Shown: positions 55,903-64,000 of the stretch, piece after piece
How the letters are laid out: each line of letters begins with the position of its first letter
Position numbering within the stretch: position 1 is the stretch's first letter
Assembly (NCBI RefSeq): GCF_018882205.1
Contig: NZ_JACVOU010000001.1
Location: 248,001-312,000 of the forward strand
Reading direction: 5' to 3'
Source: Polynucleobacter bastaniensis
Lineage (GTDB): Bacteria; Pseudomonadota; Gammaproteobacteria; Burkholderiales; Burkholderiaceae
DNA: 64,000 bases
The notes under the pieces: generated by a model
What the model was told of the DNA's origin: nothing
What the model saw: only the letters and a program-made list of their open reading frames with translations
Database searches by the model: none
Program-made: the position numbers and the translations under genes

Positions 55903-58005
55903 GTGGCACGTAAAACCCCTATCGACAGATACCGCAATATCGGTATCTCTGCGCATATTGACGCAGGCAAAACAACAACAACAGAACGCGTTTTGTTCTA
56001 CACCGGTGTTAATCACAAAATTGGTGAAGTACATGATGGCGCTGCAACCATGGACTGGATGGAGCAAGAGCAAGAGCGTGGTATCACGATTACTTCTGCT
56101 GCTACTACAACCTTCTGGAAGGGCATGGCTGGTAATTTCCCAGAGCACCGTATCAATATTATTGATACCCCAGGACACGTAGACTTCACCATTGAAGTTG
56201 AGCGTTCAATGCGCGTTTTGGATGGCGCTTGCATGGTTTACTGTGCGGTAGGTGGTGTGCAGCCACAATCTGAAACTGTTTGGCGTCAAGCTAACAAGTA
56301 CCACGTTCCGCGTTTGGCATTCGTAAACAAGATGGACCGTACTGGCGCGAATTTCTTCAAGGTCTACGACCAGATGAAATTACGCCTTAAAGCAAATCCT
56401 ATCTTGATCCAGATTCCGATTGGCGCTGAAGAAAACTTCAAAGGCGTTGTGGACTTAGTCAAAATGAAGGCCATCTATTGGGATGAGGAATCACAAGGTA
56501 CTAAATTTACCTACGAAGAAATTCCTGTTGAATTGCAAGCATCTGCTGAAGAGTGGCGCGAGAAGTTGCTTGAAGCCGCTGCTGAAAGCTCAGAAGAGTT
56601 GATGGAGAAATACCTTGGTGGTGACGCATTGACCGAGGAAGAAATTAAAACAGCATTGCGTCAACGCACAATTGCCAATGAAATCATTCCAATGATGTGT
56701 GGAACTGCTTTCAAAAACAAAGGTGTTCAGGCGATGTTGGACGCAGTAGTTGAATTGCTGCCTTCACCATTAGATGTTCCACCAGTTCCTTGTGAATTGG
56801 AAGACGGCACACCTACAACACGTAGAGCAGCTGATGATGAGAAATTCTCAGCATTGGCATTTAAGATCATGACTGACCCATTTGTTGGCCAGCTCATCTT
56901 CTTCCGTGTTTACTCAGGTGTAATGAAATCTGGTGACACGATCTACAACCCAATCAAGGGCAAGAAAGAGCGTGTTGGTCGTTTGTTGCAGATGCATGCA
57001 AACGAACGCGAAGAAATTAAAGAAGTATTTGCAGGCGATATCGCAGCTGCGGTTGGTCTAAAAGACGCAACTACTGGCGAAACATTGTGTGATCCAGATG
57101 GTATCGTGATTTTGGAGCGCATGGTATTCCCAGAGCCAGTAATTTCACAAGCGGTTGAGCCAAAGACTAAAGCTGATCAAGAGAAAATGGGCCTTGCTTT
57201 GAATCGCTTGGCACAAGAAGATCCTTCTTTCCGCGTGAAGACAGATGAAGAGTCTGGCCAAACAATTATTTCCGGTATGGGCGAGCTCCACTTGGAAATT
57301 TTGGTTGATCGTATGAAGCGCGAATTTAGCGTTGAAGCAACTGTTGGCAAGCCACAAGTTGCTTATCGCGAAACTATTCGTAAGGTTTGCGAAGAAATCG
57401 AAGGTAAATTCGTTAAGCAATCTGGCGGACGCGGTCAATATGGTCACGTGGTGCTGAAGTTAGAGCCACAGGCGCCAGGTAAAGGTTTTGAATTCGTTGA
57501 CGCTATTAAGGGCGGTGTAGTCCCACGTGAATACATCCCTGCAGTAGAAAAAGGAATTATCGAAACTTTGAACTCCGGTATTTTGGCTGGCTATCCAGTC
57601 GTCGATATCAAAGCGACATTGTTCTTCGGTTCATACCATGACGTTGACTCCAACGAAAACGCATTTAAGATGGCGGGCTCGATGGCATTCAAAGACGGTA
57701 TGCGTAAAGCATCACCAGTATTGCTTGAACCAATGATGGCTGTTGAAGTTGAAACACCAGAAGATTTCATGGGTAACGTAATGGGCGACCTCTCATCACG
57801 TCGCGGTATTTTGCAAGGTATGGATGACATTCCAGGGGGCGGCAAGATCGTGCGTGCTGAAGTGCCATTGGCAGAGATGTTTGGTTACTCAACTGGCTTG
57901 CGCTCGTTGACCCAGGGTCGCGCTACCTACACCATGGAATTTAAGCATTATTCCGAAGCACCTAAGAACGTTGCTGAAGCAGTGATGGCTGCTAAAGCGA
58001 AGTAA
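55903..58005 (+). CDS. fusA: Elongation factor G
   Basis: EF-G drives translocation of the ribosome. The 700 residues start at a GTG (55903) and read [35 protein letters not shown] motifs are [28 protein letters not shown] and NKMDRTG. Domains II to V are complete ([50 protein letters not shown]). A second tuf copy follows after 50 bases. Confidence 0.98.
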   Translation: MARKTPIDRYRNIGISAHIDAGKTTTTERVLFYTGVNHKIGEVHDGAATMDWMEQEQERGITITSAATTTFWKGMAGNFPEHRINIIDTPGHVDFTIEVERSMRVLDGACMVYCAVGGVQPQSETVWRQANKYHVPRLAFVNKMDRTGANFFKVYDQMKLRLKANPILIQIPIGAEENFKGVVDLVKMKAIYWDEESQGTKFTYEEIPVELQASAEEWREKLLEAAAESSEELMEKYLGGDALTEEEIKTALRQRTIANEIIPMMCGTAFKNKGVQAMLDAVVELLPSPLDVPPVPCELEDGTPTTRRAADDEKFSALAFKIMTDPFVGQLIFFRVYSGVMKSGDTIYNPIKGKKERVGRLLQMHANEREEIKEVFAGDIAAAVGLKDATTGETLCDPDGIVILERMVFPEPVISQAVEPKTKADQEKMGLALNRLAQEDPSFRVKTDEESGQTIISGMGELHLEILVDRMKREFSVEATVGKPQVAYRETIRKVCEEIEGKFVKQSGGRGQYGHVVLKLEPQAPGKGFEFVDAIKGGVVPREYIPAVEKGIIETLNSGILAGYPVVDIKATLFFGSYHDVDSNENAFKMAGSMAFKDGMRKASPVLLEPMMAVEVETPEDFMGNVMGDLSSRRGILQGMDDIPGGGKIVRAEVPLAEMFGYSTGLRSLTQGRATYTMEFKHYSEAPKNVAEAVMAAKAK

Positions 58006-58040
58006 TTTATCCACATTATTTTGAATATTGACTAGCTAAG

Positions 58041-59246
58041 AAGGCAGACAAAAAAATGGCAAAAGAAAAGTTTGAGCGGACTAAACCGCACGTAAACGTT
58101 GGCACTATTGGTCACGTTGACCACGGTAAAACTACCTTGACAGCTGCAATTGCAACCGTGCTCTCCAAGCAGTTCGGTGGCGAAGCAAAAGCATACGATC
58201 AGATCGATGCTGCTCCAGAAGAAAAAGCACGCGGTATTACGATCAATACTGCGCACGTGGAGTACGAGACAGCAAACCGTCACTACGCACACGTTGATTG
58301 CCCAGGACATGCTGACTACGTAAAGAACATGATTACGGGCGCAGCTCAAATGGACGGCGCTATTTTGGTTTGCTCTGCAGCTGACGGTCCAATGCCACAA
58401 ACGCGTGAGCACATCCTCTTGGCCCGCCAAGTAGGTGTTCCTTACATCGTGGTGTTCTTGAACAAATGCGACATGGTTGATGATGCTGAATTGTTAGAGC
58501 TAGTTGAAATGGAAGTGCGTGAACTTCTGTCTAAGTATGACTTCCCAGGCGACGACACACCCATCATTCAAGGTTCTGCTAAGTTAGCGCTTGAAGGCGA
58601 CGAAGGCCCCATGGGTAAAGAAGCCATCATGAAATTGGCTGATGCATTAGATACCTACATCCCAACTCCAGAGCGCGCTATTGATGGTGCGTTCTTGATG
58701 CCAGTAGAGGACGTGTTCTCTATCTCCGGTCGCGGTACTGTTGTTACAGGCCGTATCGAGCGCGGTATCGTTAAAGTTGGTGAAGAGATTGAAATTATCG
58801 GTATCAAGCCAACCCTCAAGACTACTTGTACTGGTGTTGAAATGTTCCGTAAATTGCTCGACCAAGGTCAAGCAGGCGATAACGTTGGTATCTTGTTACG
58901 CGGCACAAAACGTGAAGAAGTTGAGCGCGGCCAAGTATTGGCTAAGCCAGGTTCAATCACCCCACATACTCACTTTACAGCCGAGGTGTATATCTTGGGT
59001 AAAGATGAAGGTGGCCGCCATACACCATTCTTTAACAACTATCGTCCCCAGTTTTACTTCCGTACTACGGACGTAACGGGTTCAATCGAGTTGCCAAAAG
59101 ACAAAGAAATGGTGATGCCTGGTGATAATGTCACGATTACCGTCAAACTCATCGCACCAATTGCGATGGAAGAAGGTTTACGTTTTGCGATCCGTGAAGG
59201 TGGCCGTACTGTTGGCGCCGGTGTGGTTGCGAAGATTTTGGCTTAA
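58041..59246 (+). repeat. Direct repeat containing tuf, copy 2
   Basis: Same sequence as 41202-42407 by eye, including 15 bases before the ATG; flanks differ. The two copies lie about 16.8 kb apart in the same direction. Confidence 0.9.
58056..59246 (+). CDS. tuf: Elongation factor Tu, copy 2
   Basis: Identical 396-residue EF-Tu to that at 41217, here in the tufA position at the end of rpsL-rpsG-fusA. The shared coding sequence and the shared 15-base leader suggest ongoing gene conversion between the two copies, which is well known for tuf pairs. rpsJ follows after 126 bases. Confidence 0.98.
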   Translation: MAKEKFERTKPHVNVGTIGHVDHGKTTLTAAIATVLSKQFGGEAKAYDQIDAAPEEKARGITINTAHVEYETANRHYAHVDCPGHADYVKNMITGAAQMDGAILVCSAADGPMPQTREHILLARQVGVPYIVVFLNKCDMVDDAELLELVEMEVRELLSKYDFPGDDTPIIQGSAKLALEGDEGPMGKEAIMKLADALDTYIPTPERAIDGAFLMPVEDVFSISGRGTVVTGRIERGIVKVGEEIEIIGIKPTLKTTCTGVEMFRKLLDQGQAGDNVGILLRGTKREEVERGQVLAKPGSITPHTHFTAEVYILGKDEGGRHTPFFNNYRPQFYFRTTDVTGSIELPKDKEMVMPGDNVTITVKLIAPIAMEEGLRFAIREGGRTVGAGVVAKILA

Positions 59247-59292
59247 TAGATTTAAAGCGGTAGAAGTAAATATTATTTAGCGGTTTGCTAAC

Positions 59293-59321
59293 CGGTGACG
59301 TCCGTGCTGCGGATGTCACCG
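59293..59321 (+). promoter_or_regulatory. Strong hairpin between tuf and rpsJ
   Basis: CGGTGACGTCCG (59293-59304), loop TGCTG, CGGATGTCACCG (59310-59321) form a 12-bp stem with a single G-U pair. No U-run follows (GAGCTC), so this is more likely a leader or processing structure for the S10 operon than a terminator. rpsJ starts 52 bases later. Confidence 0.6.
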
Positions 59322-59372
59322 AGCTCTTTAGAAATATAACGTGGCAGCACCACAACGCTCTTTGGAATTAAT

Positions 59373-59684
59373 ATGCAAAACCAAAAAATTCGTATTCGTC
59401 TTAAAGCATTTGATTACCGTTTGATCGACCAGTCTGCGGCTGAAATCGTTGATACAGCGAAGCGCACTGGTGCCGTTGTTAAGGGTCCAGTACCTTTGCC
59501 AACCCGTATCGAGCGTTTTGATATTTTGCGCTCACCACACGTAAATAAGACTTCACGTGACCAGTTAGAGATTCGTACCCATCTGCGTTTGATGGATATC
59601 GTTGATCCTACAGAGAAAACTGTTGATGCCTTGATGAAATTAGACTTGCCAGCAGGTGTAGACGTCGAAATTAAGTTGCAGTAA
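59373..59684 (+). CDS. rpsJ: 30S ribosomal protein S10 (NusE)
   Basis: S10 is a 30S head protein and, as NusE, part of the rRNA antitermination complex with NusB on boxA sites like those at 37473. The 103 residues start [22 protein letters not shown] and contain [22 protein letters not shown]. First gene of the S10 operon. A hairpin terminator and new promoter follow before rplC. Confidence 0.98.
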   Translation: MQNQKIRIRLKAFDYRLIDQSAAEIVDTAKRTGAVVKGPVPLPTRIERFDILRSPHVNKTSRDQLEIRTHLRLMDIVDPTEKTVDALMKLDLPAGVDVEIKLQ

Positions 59685-59694
59685 TTTAGTATTT

Positions 59695-59725
59695 CCAGTC
59701 TTTGCGCTTGCCAAGACTGGATTTT
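59695..59725 (+). terminator. Terminator-like hairpin between rpsJ and rplC
   Basis: CCAGTCTT (59695-59702), loop TGCGCTTGCC, AAGACTGG (59713-59720), then ATTTT. The stem is 8 bp and the U-run is short, so this may be a partial terminator or attenuator. It overlaps the promoter at 59708-59736. Confidence 0.6.
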
Positions 59726-59736
59726 CGGAATAGAAT
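59708..59736 (+). promoter_or_regulatory. Predicted promoter for rplC and the rest of the S10 operon
   Basis: TTGCCA (59708-59713, 5/6), a 17-base spacer and TAGAAT (59731-59736, 5/6). The transcript would begin about 135 bases before rplC, giving a long leader. Confidence 0.6.
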
Positions 59737-59880
59737 CTAACGCTTCGCTCAATTATTTGGGCGGATATTTAGGGTTAATCAGCATTAAATCGTTGTAACT
59801 TATTGATTTAGAAGTACTTTTACTTGTAAATCACTTAAATTAATTTTGCCGACCAATCGAAGTCGGCGTGGAGCATGAAT

Positions 59881-60537
59881 ATGAGCTTAGGCTTAATCGG
59901 TCGCAAGATCGGCATGACCCGTCTATTTACGGACGAAGGGGAAGCAATTCCTGTCACCGTAATTGACGTGAGCGACAACAGAATCGCTCAAATCAAGACC
60001 CAGGCAACTGATGGCTATGATGCTATCCAGTTAGCACATGGCACACGTAGACCTACTCGCGTTACCAAAGCAATGGCTGGTCACTTCGCCAAAGCGGGTG
60101 TGATGGCTGGTAACGGTCTCAACGAATTCCAATTAGATGCTGCAAAAATCGCAGAAATGGCAGCGGGACAAGTAATTCCTGCTGACACTGCATTTGCTGC
60201 TGGCCAAAAAGTGGACGTACAAGGTGTAACGATTGGTAAAGGCTACGCCGGTACCATCAAGCGTCACCACTTCGCTTCAGGTCGCGCGTCACACGGTAAC
60301 TCACGTTCACATAACGTGCCAGGTTCTATCGGTATGGCGCAAGATCCAGGTCGTGTTTTCCCAGGTAAGCGCATGACTGGCCACCTTGGTGACGAGACAC
60401 GCACTGTACAAAATTTAGTCATCGCACGCATTGATGCAGAACGCAATCTCATCATGGTTAAAGGCGCTATTCCAGGTGCCCCAGGCGGTAAAGTGATTGT
60501 TACTCCAGCGGTGAAGACACCGTTGAAGAAGAAATAA
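59881..60537 (+). CDS. rplC: 50S ribosomal protein L3
   Basis: L3 reaches into the peptidyl-transferase centre of 23S. From the second ATG (59881; GGAG at seven-base spacing) the protein has 218 residues beginning [16 protein letters not shown]. The conserved loop [13 protein letters not shown] is present as [18 protein letters not shown]. An alternative ATG two codons upstream (59875) has poor spacing. rplD follows after 11 bases. Confidence 0.97.
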   Translation: MSLGLIGRKIGMTRLFTDEGEAIPVTVIDVSDNRIAQIKTQATDGYDAIQLAHGTRRPTRVTKAMAGHFAKAGVMAGNGLNEFQLDAAKIAEMAAGQVIPADTAFAAGQKVDVQGVTIGKGYAGTIKRHHFASGRASHGNSRSHNVPGSIGMAQDPGRVFPGKRMTGHLGDETRTVQNLVIARIDAERNLIMVKGAIPGAPGGKVIVTPAVKTPLKKK

Positions 60538-60548
60538 GGAGAGCGAAT

Positions 60549-61169
60549 ATGGAACTTAAGCTTCTCCAAGATAACGGAACTTTAGGCGCAGGCATTCAAG
60601 CCTCACCAGAAGTATTCGAGCGCGAATATAACGAAGCATTGGTACACCAAGTTGTTGTGGCTTACCAAGCAAATGCACGTAGCGGTAACCGTGCACAAAA
60701 AGACCGTGAGCAAGTTAAGCACACAACCAAAAAACCTTGGCGTCAAAAGGGTACTGGTCGTGCACGTGCTGGTATGAGCTCTTCCCCGCTGTGGCGTGGA
60801 GGTGGTCGTATATTCCCGAATTCACCTGAAGAAAATTTCAGCCAAAAAGTAAACAAGAAAATGTACCGCGCTGGCATGAGATCTATTTTGTCTCAGTTAG
60901 CTCGCGAAGGTCGTTTGAATGTTGTTGACCAATTTACTCTTGATGCTCCAAAGACTAAGGTTTTAGCTGACAAAGTTAAAGCAATGGGCCTGGATTCAGT
61001 CTTGATCATCGTTGATCAGGTTAGCGAGAATTTGTACTTGGCATCACGCAACTTGCATAAGGTTGCTGTATGTGAGCCACAGCACGCTGATCCATTAGCC
61101 TTAGTTCAATACAAAAAAGTATTGGTAAGCAAAGCAGCGATCGCAAAAATTGAGGAGTTGCTGAAATGA
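60549..61169 (+). CDS. rplD: 50S ribosomal protein L4
   Basis: L4 binds domain I of 23S and, in E. coli, represses the S10 operon through its leader. The 206 residues include the extended-loop motif [29 protein letters not shown]. The stop overlaps the rplW start by four bases. Confidence 0.98.
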   Translation: MELKLLQDNGTLGAGIQASPEVFEREYNEALVHQVVVAYQANARSGNRAQKDREQVKHTTKKPWRQKGTGRARAGMSSSPLWRGGGRIFPNSPEENFSQKVNKKMYRAGMRSILSQLAREGRLNVVDQFTLDAPKTKVLADKVKAMGLDSVLIIVDQVSENLYLASRNLHKVAVCEPQHADPLALVQYKKVLVSKAAIAKIEELLK

Positions 61170-61480
61170 GCCAAGTCCGTAAAAACGATCACAGCTTGAT
61201 GAAGGTTCTGCTTGGGCCGGTTATCTCTGAAAAAGCAACCATGGTTGCAGAGAAAAACGAACAAGTGGTATTTCAAGTTACACGCGACGCCAATAAGAGC
61301 GATGTGAAACAAGCAGTTGAGTTGCTCTTTAAAGTGCAAGTTGACTCTGTTCAAATCGTAAATCAAAAAGGTAAGCCAAAGCGCTATGGCCGTTTTGAAG
61401 GTCGTCGTGACCATACTAAGAAGGCCTACGTTAGCTTGAAGCCAGGTCAAGAAATTAACTTTGAAGCGGAGGCGAATTAA
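61166..61480 (+). CDS. rplW: 50S ribosomal protein L23
   Basis: L23 lies at the tunnel exit and binds trigger factor and SRP. The 104 residues include [20 protein letters not shown] and the C-terminal [24 protein letters not shown]. Coupled to rplD by a four-base overlap; rplB starts two bases after its stop. Confidence 0.98.
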   Translation: MSQVRKNDHSLMKVLLGPVISEKATMVAEKNEQVVFQVTRDANKSDVKQAVELLFKVQVDSVQIVNQKGKPKRYGRFEGRRDHTKKAYVSLKPGQEINFEAEAN

Positions 61481-61482
61481 TC

Positions 61483-62313
61483 ATGCCTTTGATGAAGACA
61501 AAACCGACCTCACCAGGTCGTCGCTCAATGGTCAAGGTGGTAAACACTGACCTGCATAAAGGTAAACCTTTTGCAGCGTTAGTAGAGCCACAGTTCCAAA
61601 AAGCAGGTCGTAACAATAATGGTCACATCACTACCCGTCATAAGGGTGGTGGTCATAAGCATCACTATCGTGTTGTTGATTTCAAACGCAACGACAAAGA
61701 TGGTATTCCAGCAAAAGTAGAACGCTTGGAATACGATCCAAACCGCAGTGCAAATATTGCATTGATCGTGTTTGCTGATGGCGAGCGCCGCTATATTCTG
61801 GCTGCAAAAGGCATGACAGTTGGTCAGCCATTGATGAGTGGCTCTGAAGCCCCAATCAAGTCTGGTAACAATTTGCCAATTCGCAATATTCCAGTTGGTA
61901 GCACGATTCACTGTGTAGAAATGTTGCCAGGTAAAGGTGCTCAAATCGCACGTTCCGCTGGTGGCTCTGCAGTGTTATTGGCTCGTGAAGGTGTATACGC
62001 TCAGGTGCGCTTGCGCTCTGGTGAAGTACGTCGTATTTTGATCGAGTGCCGTGCCACTATTGGTGAAGTTGGTAATGAAGAGCACAGCTTGCGCGTTATC
62101 GGTAAAGCTGGTGCAAATCGCTGGCGCGGTATCCGCCCAACTGTTCGCGGTGTGGCAATGAACCCAGTAGATCACCCACACGGTGGTGGTGAAGGTAGAA
62201 CTGGCGAAGGCCGTGTACCTGTCTCCCCATGGGGCACACCAACCAAAGGTTATCGTACACGTCGCAATAAGCGTACAACTTCGATGATCGTTCAACGTCG
62301 TCAAAAACGTTAA
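61483..62313 (+). CDS. rplB: 50S ribosomal protein L2
   Basis: L2 supports the peptidyl-transferase centre and subunit joining. The 276 residues begin [18 protein letters not shown] and show [18 protein letters not shown] and the near-universal [18 protein letters not shown] with the conserved His. Length is normal. Confidence 0.98.
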   Translation: MPLMKTKPTSPGRRSMVKVVNTDLHKGKPFAALVEPQFQKAGRNNNGHITTRHKGGGHKHHYRVVDFKRNDKDGIPAKVERLEYDPNRSANIALIVFADGERRYILAAKGMTVGQPLMSGSEAPIKSGNNLPIRNIPVGSTIHCVEMLPGKGAQIARSAGGSAVLLAREGVYAQVRLRSGEVRRILIECRATIGEVGNEEHSLRVIGKAGANRWRGIRPTVRGVAMNPVDHPHGGGEGRTGEGRVPVSPWGTPTKGYRTRRNKRTTSMIVQRRQKR

Positions 62314-62332
62314 GCGATAAGGATAAATAGAT

Positions 62333-62611
62333 ATGACACGTTCAGCTAAAAAAGGCCCATTTTGCGAAGCCAGCTTAGTAAATAAAGTTGAAGTCGCACA
62401 AGCCAACAAAGACAAAAAGCCGATTAAAACTTGGTCGCGCCGTTCAACAATCCTCCCAGACTTTATTGGTCTGACGATTGCTGTACATAACGGTCGTCAA
62501 CACGTTCCGGTATATGTATCAGAAAACATGGTGGGTCATAAATTAGGCGAATTTGCCTTGACCCGTACTTTCAAAGGTCACGCTGCTGACAAGAAAGTAA
62601 CGAAGAAGTAA
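62333..62611 (+). CDS. rpsS: 30S ribosomal protein S19
   Basis: S19 is a 30S head protein. The 92 residues start [18 protein letters not shown] and contain [31 protein letters not shown] and [23 protein letters not shown]. It follows rplB after 19 bases. Confidence 0.98.
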   Translation: MTRSAKKGPFCEASLVNKVEVAQANKDKKPIKTWSRRSTILPDFIGLTIAVHNGRQHVPVYVSENMVGHKLGEFALTRTFKGHAADKKVTKK

Positions 62612-62621
62612 GGGGATGATG

Positions 62622-62951
62622 ATGGAAGTTAAAGCTATTCACAAAGGCGCCCGCATTTCTGCGCAAAAAACACGTTTGGTTGCTGATCAGATTCGTGGTT
62701 TGCCAATTGCACGCGCATTGAACATTTTGAATTTCAGCCCCAAGAAAGCTGCCTTCATTGTGAAAAAAGTGGTTGAGTCTGCAATGGCCAATGCTGAACA
62801 CAATAAGGGTGCTGATATTGATGAGCTCAAGGTTTCAACAATTATTGTTGATAAGGGTACTTCCTTGAAGCGCTTCACAGCACGTGCTAAGGGCCGTGGT
62901 AATCAAATCGAAAAACAAACATGTCACATCACCGTGACCTTGAGTAACTAA
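62622..62951 (+). CDS. rplV: 50S ribosomal protein L22
   Basis: L22 lines the nascent-peptide tunnel. Three ATGs are in tandem (62616, 62619, 62622); I chose the third because AGGGG then has the best spacing and [26 protein letters not shown] starts like its relatives. This gives 109 residues. The tunnel loop [16 protein letters not shown] is at the end. Confidence 0.96.
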   Translation: MEVKAIHKGARISAQKTRLVADQIRGLPIARALNILNFSPKKAAFIVKKVVESAMANAEHNKGADIDELKVSTIIVDKGTSLKRFTARAKGRGNQIEKQTCHITVTLSN

Positions 62952-62959
62952 GGGAAGAT

Positions 62960-63781
62960 ATGGGACAAAAGATAAACCCAACCGGATTCCGACTCTCGGT
63001 AACGAAGAATTGGACATCGAAGTGGTATGCAAACAATACTGATTTTGCAAAGATGCTTAAAGAGGACGTAGATGTCCGCATCTATTTGAAAAAGAAGTTG
63101 AAGAATGCATCTGTTAGCAAGGTAATCATCGAGCGTCCTGCAAAGAATGCACGTATTACTATCTATAGCTCACGTCCAGGTGTAGTGATTGGTAAAAAAG
63201 GCGAAGATATTGAAGTGCTCCGTCGTGAACTCCAAAAGCGTATGGGTGTTCCAGTCCACGTGAATATCGAAGAAATTCGTAAGCCTGAAGTGGACGCTCA
63301 ATTAATTGCTGATTCTATTACTCAGCAGTTAGAGAAGCGCATCATGTTCCGTCGTGCAATGAAGCGTGCAATGCAAAATGCAATGCGCCTTGGTGCTCAA
63401 GGAATCAAGATCATGTCTTCTGGTCGTTTGAACGGTGCAGAAATCGCACGTCGCGAATGGTACCGTGAAGGTCGTGTTCCACTTCATACATTGAAGGCTG
63501 ATATTGATTACGCTACATCAGAAGCGGAAACAACCTACGGCATCATCGGTGTAAAAGTTTGGGTATACAAAGGCGATACATTAGGTCGCGGCGCTGATGC
63601 TCCAGCTGTAACAGCAGAGCCAGCGGCTGATGAAAAGAAGCCACGTCGTGCACCAGCCAAAACAAGCGCACGCAAACCAGCAGCTGACAGCAAGCCATTG
63701 GTTGCTGCTAAGCCAACTGTAAAGCGTGTACCGAAAGTCGTTGAAGCCACAAGTGCTGAAGCGCAGAAGTCAGGAGAGTAA
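62960..63781 (+). CDS. rpsC: 30S ribosomal protein S3
   Basis: S3 helps form the mRNA entry site. The 273 residues begin [23 protein letters not shown] and contain the KH domain ([20 protein letters not shown]) and the C-terminal domain ([33 protein letters not shown]). E. coli S3 has 233 residues; here an Ala/Lys/Pro-rich basic tail of about 60 residues follows from around residue 213. rplP starts two bases after its stop. Confidence 0.98.
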   Translation: MGQKINPTGFRLSVTKNWTSKWYANNTDFAKMLKEDVDVRIYLKKKLKNASVSKVIIERPAKNARITIYSSRPGVVIGKKGEDIEVLRRELQKRMGVPVHVNIEEIRKPEVDAQLIADSITQQLEKRIMFRRAMKRAMQNAMRLGAQGIKIMSSGRLNGAEIARREWYREGRVPLHTLKADIDYATSEAETTYGIIGVKVWVYKGDTLGRGADAPAVTAEPAADEKKPRRAPAKTSARKPAADSKPLVAAKPTVKRVPKVVEATSAEAQKSGE

Positions 63782-63783
63782 GC

Positions 63784-64000
63784 ATGCTACAACCAAAGCG
63801 TCGTAAGTATCGCAAGGAACAAAAGGGACGTAACACCGGCGTGGCAACACGCGGTAGTTCAGTAGCCTTTGGTGACTTTGGATTGAAAGCTATTGGTCGT
63901 GGTCGTTTGACTGCACGTCAGATTGAATCTGCACGTCGCGCAATGACCCGTCACATTAAGCGTGGTGGTCGTATCTGGATTCGTATTTTCCCAGATAAGC
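63784..64000 (+). CDS. rplP: 50S ribosomal protein L16, C-terminus outside the window
   Basis: The first 72 residues are visible: [20 protein letters not shown], then [41 protein letters not shown]. This matches L16, which binds near the A-site and is the last of the rpsC-rplP pair. The end is cut by the window edge. Confidence 0.97.
   Translation, partial: MLQPKRRKYRKEQKGRNTGVATRGSSVAFGDFGLKAIGRGRLTARQIESARRAMTRHIKRGGRIWIRIFPDK

Overview
This window is a stretch of bacterial chromosome running from the replication origin into the large ribosomal-protein and RNA-polymerase gene cluster. The 16S/23S sequences, the gene order (rnpA-rpmH-dnaA-dnaN-gyrB, then mnmG-rsmG-parAB-atp, then rrn-tRNA-tuf-secE-nusG-rplKAJL-rpoBC-str-S10), a DUF3717 gene and a GatTGC-type alpha/beta rRNA spacer (tRNA-Ile, tRNA-Ala) point to a betaproteobacterium of the Burkholderiaceae. 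The compact genome and moderate GC suggest Polynucleobacter or a close relative. The genus is an inference; no database was searched.

Layout. 1-3182 (minus strand): mnmE (cut by the window edge), yidC, yidD, rnpA, rpmH. 3183-5093: dnaA with DnaA boxes on both sides; the dnaA-dnaN gap is the best oriC candidate, with a box cluster followed by a DnaA-trio-like repeat. 5094-9458: dnaN, gyrB, a SET-domain methyltransferase and a DUF3717 gene. 9560-14136: a branched-chain amino-acid type (HAAT) ABC transporter, all five parts. 14325-18669: mnmG, rsmG, parA, parB with two parS sites, one perfect and inside mnmG. 18694-25863: complete F1Fo ATP synthase operon (atpIBEFHAGDC). 25879-29384: hemE and priA, with a DnaA-box-rich gap between them. 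29381-31284 (minus): gcvH, a small double-CxxC protein and a fatty-acid desaturase. 31366-35148: tRNA-Arg, a small membrane protein resembling the anchor of cytochrome c5, rsmI, diaA-like, dolP-like lipoprotein, a small cytochrome c and a GNAT acetyltransferase.

35400-40816 is a full rRNA operon (16S, tRNA-Ile, tRNA-Ala, 23S, 5S, terminator). 40848-43489 holds tRNA-Tyr, -Gly, -Thr, tuf, tRNA-Trp, secE and nusG. 43650-54675 holds rplKAJL and rpoBC. 54720-64000 holds the str operon (rpsL, rpsG, fusA, second tuf) running into the S10 operon, cut inside rplP. The two tuf genes are identical copies.

Almost everything is housekeeping: chromosome start, segregation, energy supply and the gene-expression machinery, all on the plus strand away from oriC after 35 kb. 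I saw no prophage, transposon, CRISPR array, defence cassette or other clearly new system. The parts that merit a second look are regulatory: the DnaA-trio-like element, parS in and before mnmG, a terminator directly before rplJ, a terminator/promoter overlap between rpsJ and rplC, an inverted repeat inside the tRNA-tuf promoter spacer and a hairpin between atpE and atpF. A few proteins are also unusual: the SET/post-SET methyltransferase, a LivF with Arg in its Walker A, a haem-less cytochrome c5 anchor and a tiny double-CxxC protein.
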